Source: Ciona intestinalis (Eukaryota > Chordata > Ascidiacea > Phlebobranchia > Cionidae). From it: DNA of 64,000 nucleotides. The stretch spans positions 4,655,026-4,719,025 of the forward strand of contig NC_020174.2 of NCBI RefSeq assembly GCF_000224145.3. The letters are read 5' to 3'. The notes under the pieces are model-generated. The model searched no databases. It saw nothing but the letters and a program-made list of their open reading frames with translations, and was not told the DNA's origin. A program made the translations under genes and the position numbers. This document shows, in pieces, positions 1 to 12,200 of this stretch; within the stretch, counting starts at the first letter, position 1; each line of letters starts with the position of its first letter.

Positions 1-1056
1 TGTTTTGTTAATATGGCAGGCGCAGTAGTCTAACAATTACAGTGAGTACTTTATAGGCAAAAAATACGTTAAATCTTCTGCTGATGAATGCCATCCAACA
101 AATCAAATTCCGCAACTTATTTGTCTTAATGAGGTATATGATTACCATGCGCAAAACACATACCGTTCATAAGTCGCGCAATTCTAAGACCTGGGGCTAT
201 GATAACGTGAACCATTATAATCAATTTATGGACCATGAAAAACACAACAGATTACACAAAGTTGTCTGAAAGAAGATTAAAAGAATGAGAATAATTTTAA
301 TATTCGCTGTCACGTTCTGAACAGCCGTGTTTTAACGACTGTCGTTTGGCTACTAATTCTCTTCTCTTAATTGATGTTTTAATTAATTTAACCTTCGCTA
401 TCGCATTTGAGGAGATAGATAACGTTATATGTTATAAAAGCCGAAAGGTAAATATACTTCAATGCGCGCTGACACACGTATTATAACGACTGTCGTTATC
501 CAGCCACACGAGGATGAATAACTTACATAGGTGGTAACTCGTAAGCGGACACGAGGTGTATAAAAGATAGAACACCCGTTTTGTAATGACTGCAGTTGCC
601 CCGATATGCGAGGAAAAACAAATCCATCAATTAATTTACTTCAAATACCCGTAGTCACATATACGTGGCCGTATTCGTGGCAGTGACGTAGTAACACCGT
701 ATTGGTATTTGAAGGCGTGGGCCATCCATCAAAATTATCGAGGCGGTGTTTGACATTGAGGTCATGAAGGTAGTTCAACCCCGCCTTTCCTTTGCTGGTA
801 AACTGACACTAATTCTGGGGCCATGTTACAGTAGCTGACCCAGAGGGGGTTCGAGGCTTGACGCTGCTACCATTGTGGACGCACATGGACAAGAAACTTA
901 AACTTATCAGCAAACCTTATATGATGTATCGCACACGAAACATGGGTTCTTTAAGATTACAAAATTATAAACTGTCACAAGATCTTATACACCTATAATA
1001 GGCTACACCTGGTTGTTACATCATATACAACTAATCATAAATTTAATTACCAACAG
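1..1056. other. Upstream region without a recognised gene
   Basis: No convincing exon was seen. The stretch holds SINE fragments: a 3' half around 470-640 with the typical 'aactcgtaagcgg...cacgaggtgtat' wording, and a tRNA-like head piece around 840-890. The fucosyltransferase-like gene that follows probably has further 5' exons here or to the left of the window, because its first visible exon starts at a splice acceptor and not at a start codon. Confidence 0.5.
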
Positions 1057-4000
1057 AATATACAAGTGCAGTTACCTCAAGGAGGAGGCTCGCAAGACGT
1101 CGCTGTACCTGTGGATCAAATGCAACAACTACAAGAACAGGTAATCATACATTAGCCAATTATGGTGATGTGTCCCATCTTCCCCCGCCCTACCCTAATG
1201 AATGTATGTTTTTTATCGCAATAAAAAAGTAGACAACCTCGTAACCAACTGTTGACATTTGTAGCTATACCACTTCCCCCGCGGTACAATAAAACAAATA
1301 GCGAACAAACATATATTGTATATATTAGCAGCAACAAATATCCCACAAAGATAACCATCATAAGAAAAACCAAATGTGGTGCAAGTAACTTTCCGCCCTA
1401 ATGGAGAATACCGCATTTTAGAAGCAGTTGTTTTCAGTAACAACAACGTAGTTTTAAACTTAAGCTAAATCTGATTTAAATTAAAGTTGTTTATTAGTTG
1501 TGCATATGAGCATATATGGTACTCTGGGGTAAGATGGATACCGTTAGCGCCGAAATAAACGTGTTTTAACTTTGTGAAGATACGGTTACATAATTTGGTA
1601 AATATTCTTTGTTTGCTTCTTAATTGAACGATAAAACAGAATAAAAGCATGGATCATCTTACCCCAACCTACCATATATAGCTTACACAATATCGTATGT
1701 TATACACAGTTACACCAAGTACAAAGAGAGCAAGAGCTTCAGATGTCAAAAATCAACAACCCGCCACCCCAACCCCAGCAACCTATCGCACCACGGGTAA
1801 GCATATAATTAAGATCGGAACGAATGTAGGTATTTTTCTATATTTTTATGTATATAGCAGGGTGGGGGAAGATGGGACACCTTTAGCACACAATAACCAA
1901 ATATCCTGATCGTGTTTTAAATAGTTAACAACGGTTAATGGGAGTCGTAGAAGTACGGTTTTATAATTGTGAATGTTCTTTGTTTGCTATCAAGTGGGAC
2001 GAGAAAATTGTAGTCAAAAGGTGTCCCATTTTCCCCCACACAACTGTAGTACCGTGGGGTAAGATGGGATACCGTTAGCACCAAAATTTTCGTTTTAAGA
2101 AGGGGCTACGGTTTTACAACTTGGTAAATATTATTTTTTTCCACTGGCAAATGGATCACCTAACCCCATCCTACAATTTTGCTGACCATTTAGACAACTC
2201 TTTAGGGACAACCTAATGAGAAAAACACGTAAGTTTACCGAAAAGTAAACCCGGAAAGAAATTTCATATATAATCAAGTTTAACAGCATTTTTTAAGCTG
2301 TAAAACCAAAGCTAGCACACAATCTAAGTGCGGTTAAACGTCACTAATCCTTATACAGTGGTAGGTATAACCTGCGGTGATGGCCTTCTTTTTGGCGTGC
2401 TTTGCCGTATAGTAGACTACCTAAATCTAATAGTAGGAATGAACGAACCTTGTTTATGCTTGTATGGCGAGGCAACGACAGTCGTTATAACACGGATAAT
2501 CTGTTTCATATACCTCGTGTTACAAGTTACCACGTATGTAACTTTGTGGGGGATTAAGTGCAAACAGAGACACATATATACACCGGTAGCAGGGTCGAGG
2601 CTCGAACAGGTTCACTACAGGCGTGCGTGCTAACCAAAGTTGTGCTAACCACCGTAGCCTCGCGCCACATGGTTATGCCGGGTTGTTGGCCGATCCCATA
2701 ATTATGAAACAACTTCAACAATGTGGTGATCACTCGTATTAACAGTAAGGATAAACAGCCAACACCGTTGACTATACACACAGATAATCTATAGGATATT
2801 TAACGTTAAAGAGATTTATTTTGTTTTAGAAGAACGAAAACGAATTCGCTTCGTTATTCATAATAGCCAAGACGATAGCAGAAAGCAAAAAATGAATCGT
2901 CTCTTATAAAATTATCTTTTATTGAGTTACTAATTACAATAAAATGTTATACTACTGTGGGGTAAGGTGGATACTATTTGCATATAATATCCCATACTTT
3001 CAAATCCTATTTTAAACTTGAATCTCGTTACAACAGGCAGCAGCTGCAGCAGCAAGACCAGCACCGCAAGCCGTAGTGAACAAACCAAATACTGCAGATA
3101 AAAACGCCAAACCAGGTTCGACCGCCATACGGCAACAGTTGTTATTAATTGAAATACAAATTAACGCTTTCACCTATGTTTTATTACCGCGGATGCAAAT
3201 CTCGCGGACGTGTTTAGTAGCAGATTAATATAGCTTCTAATTCTCGCCTAAGGCTAAGCACGACCTGTGTTAGATTGTGTATTCGTGTTTTGTGGCTATA
3301 CTGCCATATAATAAAGCTGAAATTATGTATTAAAAATTTTAAGACACAATGATGAAACCTCACAATATATAGCGAGACATAGTAATATGAATGAATGTAA
3401 CTTATTTATTCTCGGGTGGCGGGACAACGACAGTATTTATAACATGGGTGTTTTGTTTCATACACCTCGTACTTGCTTACTAGTTACATTTGTGAACACT
3501 TGTTTCAAGTATAAATCCACGTTAGTAACCACTAGAGTGGAATAATGTTAACCGGCTTGCCTAAGGCCAAACAGGCCACAATGGTGGTCACATCAATCCT
3601 TGAACCCAATATCCTCTGGTTTAGAAGAAAACACTTTAACCACTAAACCAATCTATAATATCAAACTAACAATCTAATTTGAGCAGGGGGGAGCGACAAG
3701 AAATCATCATCAAGAATCGCACCCAATGTAAAGTCAATGTCAGGAGGTCAATCTCCTGATCTCGGTGTGAGCACTAATTTTGAAAAGCAAAAGATTGTAA
3801 GTTGTTATTAAGTTAATGTTTAAATAAGAGACAGATGATGCCATTTTAAGCAAAATATTTATCTCTTATAGTAAACTATTCATCAGACTTGATTTTTGTT
3901 TGTTTAAATCGGGCCAGGTTATGAATATTATCACAGTTCCGAATCAAACAGCACTGTTAAAAAATATTATATCTTTATATAAAACTACTACCATTAAATT

Positions 4001-7000
4001 GAAAAACATTTGAAACATGTAACCGTTTACACCAATGCTCATTTCTAGCAGCTCTCATTGGTGTACAGCAATATTGTATAATCTAAATGTACAGCAATTT
4101 ACTGAATACTTCACTTTCTTTGCAGCCTCAACCAAAACTGAAATCGTCAGGATATGTTTTACCCATGTTGTACTTTGACATGGGACCCAACAACTTGTTC
4201 CGTTTGTTTCGTCAAGGAGTGGTTTCTGCATATGAGATGGGAAGGACGGTAGTTGTTCCAGTGTTTCACAGGTTGCCTAACTAAATACATTACATGCATT
4301 GTAATTATGTCTATAAATCTATACTAACTCTATGGCTAATGCTATGTTCTCAAAATTTTATTTTTAAACTGTTACTTGGTGGGTATTTCTATTCTATTCT
4401 GTTTGAGTAAGGGCCTACAGCGAGACATGCCATATGACCTGAAATGTAGTCAAAAGGTTGCAGATTTGAAGCTCCACTCTGTTACCATTGTAGGCGATTG
4501 CGTCCTTTGGGCAAGGGTTATTTAACAGCAATTGCAACCAAGTAGTCCATTATCATGACAGCCATTGCCCGCCATGCTAAGAGAAATAAGTTACAATCGA
4601 TCAACCACAAATTAAGAACATGTAGTTTACTATAGCAATTATATTCACTAGGCACCCTAGAATGGGAGATGATGCTGAGAATCCATTTGTTCTTCCTATA
4701 TTTGATACGAATTATACCGTTGACTTGGTTTGGCCACCCAGTGAAACTGTTGACTTGGGCGCCCTGAAAAAAGTAAGTTTAAGTTCAATATAAAATGAGC
4801 TTTATTTATTTAATAAATAAAACAACAAAAGAAAGAAATAAACAACATAACCACAGTTGTTAACAACATGTTACAGAAAAAGTGTAGCTGTTAAACTAAA
4901 CATACAATAACATATAAAAATAACCTAGTAATCGACTTGATGCTTCAAGTTACAAAAAATACCTTTACCTCCGCAGGCAGTGAATGCGATATCTATGAAG
5001 GATTTTAAGAAGGAATGTAAAGGTAGGCTGGATGTTGTTGTTCAGTGTGGACAGGTTGACCAGAAGAGAATGGACGGAATTAAACATTTCCAGCGAGCTG
5101 CAGAAGTGAAGGTAAAACAAATAATAATAAAGTTGTTACATAATATAATTTTATATTTATGTTTTCGAAAATGATAGCGAAGATCGTATTTCTGTTATCT
5201 CTGCTAGTCTTGCCATATGGCATATGAAACTTTAGAAATACACTACGTTTTTACATTAGATGAGCCACTGAAAGATTTTTTAGGATGATATTTATTAAAA
5301 AATTAAATGAAGGGAATCAACGACAAAATGACATGTGTTATAACCGGCTAATAGAAAGGTATAATATATGTAGGTGTTAGGCCTACGGCTCCATGAGGGC
5401 TATGGCATAATACAAATGTGTTATTACTGTAAGCATGTTTTTTAGTCGTTTTGTCACTACATAAGTTTTCATTTTATTAATCTTTAATCTACATCACCTT
5501 AACCTGACAGACTAATAATAGTTATTATTATTATTTTCCAAACTATTAGAGCCTTGGGCTTGTTTGCATATAGATAATCTTACTCAACCTTCTATATCTC
5601 CAGGTCATGAGGGAGATTAAAGTTTCAAGTTACGAGGAATTGGTTCCCAATGATTTATCTGCGGGTAGAATTGGTCCTGATGAATATAAATGCATGGGAA
5701 TAATATATGGGAAGAAATGCTTACCAAGCCAGGATAGATGGTTGGCTACTTACTCAAGGGTTGCTAAACAATTCTTCAGGTAAAGTACAGGAGGTTGTAA
5801 AATCAAGGCTTGATGCTGCTACTGTTGTGGGTGTGTGTCTTTGGGCAAGACACTAAACAGCAATTGCTCCAACCCAGTAGTTAGTAATGTGTTGTCCAAA
5901 TTGTCAGCCATACATTAAAAAAAATCTCCCTCAAAGTTACATAAGTGTACCTCGTAAGCGAGCATGAGGTGTATGAAACAGAACACCCATGGTGTAACGA
6001 CTGTTGGTATTGTTTACCTATAATAAAAACATGAGAGTAAAAACTTAAAATAATAAACATAAAAAAAATTAATTGAGTGTCTAATACAGGCCCCTTCCTG
6101 TGCGAAAGTTAGCAGCAAGTTTCAAGGAAGAAGTCATGCATGATAAACCATACATGGCAGTGCATTGGAGATATGAATCAGATTGGTTGGACATGTAAGT
6201 GTTGTAGCCAGACATGCAACTTAGCAAGTTGTTACGTGCTTGCTTCTATTCCAGAGTTTATGGCTTTAATGTTGGTTTAGTAATTTAACACAAAATGTAT
6301 GAATTAAACATAATGTGGCTTAGACTACATAAATTAAATAAGCAAGTTATAACATAGCTATTTTTAACCACTGTTGTTTTGCTGATAAGTCCCTTCTTTG
6401 TGTTGTTTTAAATAACCTGATATTTGCCACTGTATTCAAAGAGATAAATACAATTTATGTTATACATGTTAAAATACACCTATATATTATGTGGATTTTA
6501 TTAATTTAAACCTAAAAAATCAAGTTTATAAATAATATGATATAGAATTACATAAAACAAATTATAAACAAAGTTATTTCAAAACAACACCTATCATAAT
6601 GTAAGTAAAATAATTCAATACACAATATGGTTTAGGTGCAAGCCTAGTCGACCCAAAGGAGCTCGTGAAAGAAATAAGGAGATTTGCAAAATTACCGTTG
6701 GTTTGGAAGATGATGAACAACTTAGAAGTTCTTTTATTCAATCTATAAAAGACAAGATGGCCGATTACAACCTAAAAGTTATTTACCTAGCTAGTCCCCC
6801 CAATGTGAGTGTGTATTTGTTTTCTATTCTATTCCTACATCACTGAAGATGGGTTTGAACGTTTGAAATGAAAGTTGTATCTGAGATATGGCATATCATG
6901 TTTGTTTTGAAACTGATTAGAAGATCTGTGTTTTATGCACATAAATAAAAAAAGATATTTGCAAATGAATTTAATTATCTTTGCATGGCGAGAAAACTAT

Positions 7001-8489
7001 AGTCATTATAACGCAGGTGTTCTGTTTCATACACCTTGTACTTGCCTTTTGAGATACCATGTATGTAACTTCTTTTCAAAACTGAATATCTCACCAGAAC
7101 ATTGCACTTATCCGATTAATGAATGCAAGTTTTCCCGGCAACTTCTTCTACATGGATGACGTCATGAAGTATTCATTGAAAACCAAAGGAGCAAATTTTT
7201 TGACGAATAATTACAAAACTTCTTTCGTGGAGCAAGAAATCTGTTTCAGTAAGAGACTTTAGACAGATTCTAAAATAAGTACAACTAATATGCATCTCAT
7301 GCTACCAGATATAACATGATATATAAATAAAGAGCTCTTTTAGTTTATAAAATCGGAAATCACACCCACCGTGTTATAACGATTATATCGAGTGATAGAA
7401 CAGTCGGTACTCTGCCATGCTAAGATAAATAAGTATAATATCATATCATGAAATACCCAGCTTTTAGATCAATAAATGTCATACTTTACCAGGATCAGCG
7501 TATTACCTTGGTTCAAGTCTCTCCTCATGGACTCAAACCATTCTTACTGATCGCCTGGCCAGAAATATTAAACGGCACGACAGTGTTTTGGCTGTGGTTG
7601 GTAAAGGTAAGTAATGTGTTAGAATACACTTAATGCTTATGCTGTTACCTGGTTGATCCTGCCAGTAGTGATATGTTTGTCTCAAAAAAAACGAATCATT
7701 AAATCTTAACACAATAGACTGTAATGTAAAAACTTAAAAAATTTAGCAAAAAATCTTTGTTTAAAATAAACACTTACTGTTACTGAACAAAACCAGCAAC
7801 ATATAGTTTTTAACAGGAATTTTGTTTGAACATCTTGGCTAAGATTACTATCTAAACGGTGGTTAGCATAGGTAGCAATTTACGACACTTTGCTATGTTT
7901 ATATGTCAAACACTTTGCAACTAAATGTAGACTTTGGTTATCATGTATATTTAGGTATAAAATTAAAAAAATGGCTAAAAATAAAAAAGTTGGTTGCGAT
8001 TATTTAAGCAAAATATGTTGATCTGGCATTTTTAGGATTAACATTTCCCTAAACATGTCATAGTATGACACACCTAGTAATTTTTATGTATGACCGTATA
8101 TACTTATATCACTCTTATAGTAGTGTTTATTGTATGACCATATACATATATGACCTTTTAGTAATGTTTATGTTTGACCATATCGTTATATGACATCTTG
8201 ACCTGCTTATTTATTCAGACCATACCCTTATATGACCTGCTTAGTTATATTTATACCAATCCCGCTTACACAGTGATATGCTTATCTCAAAGATCAAGCC
8301 ATGCAAGTCTGAGTACCAGCATTAAACCTTATCCTTTTATGGCATGCCATATACTTATATGACTTTTGAGTCACATTTATACCAACCCCTACCTTACACA
8401 CAGGAGCTCCAGGCTTCCCTGAAATGGTCTTTCAGTTCCCTGAGGGCAATTTTAACTTTGGTGGTATGATACCAGGTAAAAAGGTATAA
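1057..8489 (+). CDS. O-fucosyltransferase-like protein (5' end missing)
   Basis: Thirteen exons join in phase: 1057-1140, 1710-1796, 3037-3115, 3687-3796, 4126-4271, 4652-4772, 4977-5111, 5604-5779, 6090-6194, 6636-6804, 7098-7248, 7493-7606, 8404-8489. They give 520 residues ending in PGKKV and a TAA. The first four exons encode a low-complexity Gln/Pro/Ala/Ser-rich stretch, as expected of a stalk. The rest looks like a GDP-fucose O-fucosyltransferase fold: FDMGPNN near its start, AVHWRYESDW (the family's H-x-R...D-W pattern), a VEQEIC segment, and SSWTQTILTDRLARN, like the C-terminal S-x-W/F-T...R motif. Such enzymes transfer fucose to Ser/Thr of secreted proteins in the ER or Golgi. No signal anchor is visible, so the 5' end is probably upstream. 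The family call rests on remembered motifs; another fucosyltransferase-fold family is possible. Confidence 0.72.
1515..1675. mobile_element. MITE just upstream of fucosyltransferase exon 1710
   Basis: It runs from 'gtactctggggtaagatgga' to 'atcatcttaccccaacctac', with inverted ends and the family core, ending about 35 bases before the acceptor. Confidence 0.78.
1857..2175. mobile_element. Two abutting MITEs
   Basis: One copy from about 1857 ('agcagggtgggggaagatgg') to 2048 ('cccattttcccccacacaac') is followed at once by a second (2048-2175, 'gtaccgtggggtaagatggg' to 'tcacctaaccccatcctaca'). Confidence 0.78.
2450..2680 (-). mobile_element. Full SINE, reverse orientation
   Basis: Read on the minus strand it has a tRNA-like head ('ggttagcacgcacgcct..', 'gttcgagcctcgaccctgct') and, on the plus strand, the reversed 3' half 'gcgaggcaacgacagtcgtt'. 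It lies in a fucosyltransferase-gene intron. Confidence 0.78.
3384..3655 (-). mobile_element. Full SINE, reverse orientation
   Basis: The tRNA-like head on the minus strand includes 'tttagtggttaaagtg' and 'gggttcaaggattgatg'. The 3' half on the plus strand starts 'gaatgaatgtaacttattta'. It ends about 30 bases before exon 3687. Confidence 0.75.
5795..6020 (+). mobile_element. SINE copy, tRNA head partly lost
   Basis: 'aaggcttgatgctgctactg', 'gggcaagacactaaacagca' and 'gagcatgaggtgtatgaaac' occur in order. It lies just after the donor of exon 5604-5779. Confidence 0.75.
6925..7080 (-). repeat. SINE 3' part, reverse orientation
   Basis: 'gcatggcgagaaaactatag' to 'catacaccttgtacttgcct' match the reversed 3' half. 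It ends just before the acceptor of exon 7098. Confidence 0.68.
7645..7687 (+). pseudogene. 18S rRNA 5'-end fragment, copy 1
   Basis: About 42 bases nearly match the extreme 5' end of eukaryotic 18S rRNA (TACCTGGTTGATCCTGCCAG, then AGT-ATATG-TTGTCTCAAA). The match begins exactly at the mature rRNA 5' terminus and stops in an A run. It lies in the last large intron of the fucosyltransferase-like gene and is far too short to function. Confidence 0.8.
8060..8395. repeat. Degenerate AT-rich tandem repeat around the 18S fragment
   Basis: The phrase 'tatgaccatatac.tatatgac' followed by 'tagtaatgttta' recurs about every 50-60 bases from 8060 to 8260 and again after the second 18S piece (8340-8395). 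It is wholly intronic. It may be a minisatellite or the remains of a repeat that carried the rRNA pieces. Confidence 0.5.
8270..8332 (+). pseudogene. 18S rRNA 5'-end fragment, copy 2
   Basis: This second piece resembles about positions 20-80 of 18S rRNA: a GATATGCTTATCTCAAAGAT core followed by AAGCCATGCAAGTCTGAGTA. It overlaps copy 1 in rRNA coordinates and shares its GTGATATG variant, and it lies about 600 bases downstream in the same intron. An AT-rich degenerate tandem repeat separates and follows the two pieces. Confidence 0.7.
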
Positions 8490-9249
8490 CAGATGTCCAT
8501 CAACTGCTACCATCTTGCCAGGTTGCTTGCAAGACTAATAACAAGCATAGAGAACAAACAGAGAAGGCGTTCTATGGTTAACTGACTCCTCATTTGCTTT
8601 TTCTATTTCTTAACTCACAGTCTTAAAAATATTTATTGTGTGTTTCTATTCTGTAAATATCACTGAAGCTTTATATTGACAAATACATTCGTTTTTGTTA
8701 CATCTTCTTTGTATCTTTATAAATCTGTTCTATATTTAGTGCTAGCACAAAACAACAGTAGTTTGGATAAAGTTGTATTTAAAAAAGAAATGTCCAGAGA
8801 CATGAAAGTAAAATATAAAGAATGAAACTAATCTGTACTATTATGGAATGAAAAAGTAATGTAAAAAGTTGTGTTCTGTGACTTTAGGCACATTTACAAA
8901 CATATTCATTTTTTTTACTTTTTCTATGAAAAAGCGACACCACACCAAGTCACCTGCACTTATTCACAAAATTTACAAGTAAAATTTACAAAATTTACAA
9001 TTTACAAGTTTAAGTCTAAAAGAAATCTTCCGGCAATTTTAGTTTCGCGATATTGTTTTGTAAATTATAATTTTGAACAATTTTTAAAAGTTAAAGAAAC
9101 ACCAGCTTATCTTAACTAATGAAAGATTTTTAAAAAATGTCAGTCTAAGAAAACAAGGTAAAATAAAATTTAAAAATGACATAATGTATTCTTAGATAAA
9201 TGTGGGCAAGTAAAAGTAATGTATTTGTTCAAAATGACTGAAACCCTTC
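8490..9249. other. Convergent intergenic region
   Basis: This holds the 3' flanks of the fucosyltransferase-like gene (+) and of the p62-like paralog (-). It is AT-rich, and no further exon or full repeat was recognised. Confidence 0.5.
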
Positions 9250-12200
9250 TTACCCTCTACTGCCACGCGCTGGTTGCATTTTATCGAGAGCACGACTTAT
9301 ATCATAATCACAAGCACATAGAAGGTTAGCCAACCACCCACCATCATTGTTGAAACCCATTGCAAGGAGTTGGGTTAATGATTCAGCAAGTCGTGGGTCT
9401 GTGGGGTAAAAGAATGAATGTAACTTATTTATCGTCGCATGGCGAGGCAACCACACTACTTCTAATAGTGTTCTGTTTCATAAACCTTGTGCCCGCTCAG
9501 GGGGTTATCCCATATGTAGCTTACTTATCCTTGCTTAGTGGGACAACAATAGTAATTAAAACACAGGTGTTCTGTATCATCATATACCTAGAAAATCGAT
9601 TCTTGACAGTTCCATTTAAAAAATATATTGATATAAAACAGTCCTTTAACTTTTAAAACCGTGGGTTAACTGCAGAAAATTTTGCAGCTTAAACGTGTTA
9701 TTCGCACAAAATATATCAAACAACGATATAATTTACCTTAAATGTTATCATTTGTTGTATGAACGTAAACTTTTACCAATATACATAAAGTCTCTTTAGA
9801 GATTTGATAATTGTATTGCTTATATGGCTGGGTGATGCTTTTAACTTTTACTGTGGTATTAGTTATTGATTTTTTAATATCTTGCATGGACCTACATGAA
9901 CCCCTATGTAGTATACCTTGAATGATTGCAACTTATTTGCAATAGTAATAATATACACCTGTAAAACCCTTCTATAGCATAGTACCTTTTATTGTTTGTT
10001 TTTTTAAATCACTAGTTGGTAATAAACACCACAATGTATGAGTGTATGATACAAAGTTAACCTAGTAGCTTTTTTTTATTGAAATTTAAACTGAAAGAAT
10101 TTACATTTTGTAGGCATGTATGCTGACTACAGCGCAAACAAATTCATATCAAATAACGTTTCATCTAGATGGTACCTTATGTTATGTAACATGTTTGTAC
10201 CACTTACTTTCAACTAGTGATCTGTTTGAAACTTCCAACCTTTCCATTTCAGCTTGCACACCTGTGAATATATCACATAGTAACATATATTGTGTTGAAA
10301 ATGTTGGTTTAAAGTAACTAACAGAAGGGAACTAACAGCAAAATAGTCGGAAATGGTAGCTAATGCAAGATAAAGTAAACAAAATCAATTACAGTTAGTG
10401 TCGTTTCCAGCTTGATTGGTTGGTTCATGAGCTTTGGAATCTGCATCACCTAAATTAATTGTAAAAGTGAGTAATCGGTGATAAAATCATTAAGTACAAA
10501 CTATGAAAATATAATGTAAACACACATTGGTTATATATATGTTTACTGCAGTACTGTAGTGAACCAATACCTAGGAATGCTTTTCGTTTTCTTTCTGAAT
10601 TTAGATAACCCATTAGTGAACACTAGGTTGGAGTAATTGTTGGTAAGTGTCTTTCCCCCAAAAAATACACCCACAAAAACTATTTCATTTTACAGTCTTA
10701 CCTGGTTTGGGATTTTCATTCCTCTTGCTTTGAAATGTAGTTTTAGCTCCAGTGTTGCCGGATGAAGGATTCGGTTGGCTTTCTGTTGTGGAACATTGCT
10801 GTCTACGCCCATTATGTTCAACACTGACATCCACATCAATACCAAGGGGACGTAGAATCTCAGCCACCCCACTACCTACGTGGTGGAGGTATTGTTCACC
10901 TGCTGGATGATTATGAAGGCTGAAGCATATATAAAATAAAAGATGATATAACATCAGCCATACTAGAATAAAGAGTCACATTTTTGAAATATTATACGTC
11001 AGTGTTTTTTAATCTCTTTTAGGATTTAAATATAATAAATCTTTAGTAAAATATGGGGTGACATTGTTAAAATTGTGGATGAATACTTGCATGGCAATAT
11101 AGCTACAAAAACTGTTAAAAATGCATTTGACATTAAAGAAATAAAAAGGCCAAATAAAGGTAATGTTTAATTGGTTTAAGTTATACTGTAATATAAATAG
11201 GTATAGTGTTATATTTAGCTTACATAATGTCTAACAATCAAGCAAGCTCTCTGTTAATCGAATACAATGATTAATATTGATTTTGGCTTAGTGGTTCATA
11301 CGAGTCCCTTGTATTGAAGCTGTGGTTATATTGAACATTGACTTTGGTTCAAAAGGCAATTATCGAATCTTTATCATTGTCTACAGGGGTGGCAGTTATT
11401 GAATTGGTTGTCAGGGGGATTGGGAAAAGGCATAAATGTAATTGGGACATGTATTTATTTCATAATGGGTGCTATGCATAGTTGGCTTGTGGATCGGAAG
11501 TTATTGATTAACAAGTGAGATGCACAGACTTATTTGTTTGTGAGCCACAAACATTTGACACGTATAACACTGTCAGCAACTATCCTATGGTGACTATCGC
11601 TTTTTTTGAAACACAACAGATAAAACATTATTGACAAGTTACGCAACAAAGACTCAGTTAAAAGAAAACTATTGTGTTAAGACTTTAATTAACCACTGCT
11701 AGTGTTTTTATTGTGTGGTCTGTATGAGCAGTTGACATTATGTAAGCTTGCTTTAATTATAGCATTAGACCCTGGTCCTTAACCAATTCCACATCTGTAA
11801 AAAAAAATTGTTTGATTTTATTCCTATAATGTCATAAAGTATTTCCAACACTTTTTATAGCAATATTATTCCATACTGTCGCAAGCGTTCACCCAAATTC
11901 TAGTTGCTGTAGATTGGTTGGTTCTATTTCACACATTACATCAACCAAGTTACCAACAGCATTTTTTAGTATATTGTATTCGCCACATTAATCAATTAGG
12001 TCCCCTATGTTTGACAACTATGAGTGTAACTGCCTTCTAATGCTAAAATTCCAAAGTTATCATGGATTGGTTTTACAATGATATATCACTCCTAACATAC
12101 TAACACTACACTACACTACACTACCTAATATATAACTATTGATTTTATGAGACCTGCTTGAAAAGACAAAATATCAATATTTAAGTAAAATGAAAAACGT

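Noticed and set aside
2583-2670. tRNA gene
   Set aside because: A- and B-box-like wording is present, but no cloverleaf could be formed and the SINE body follows; it is a SINE head.
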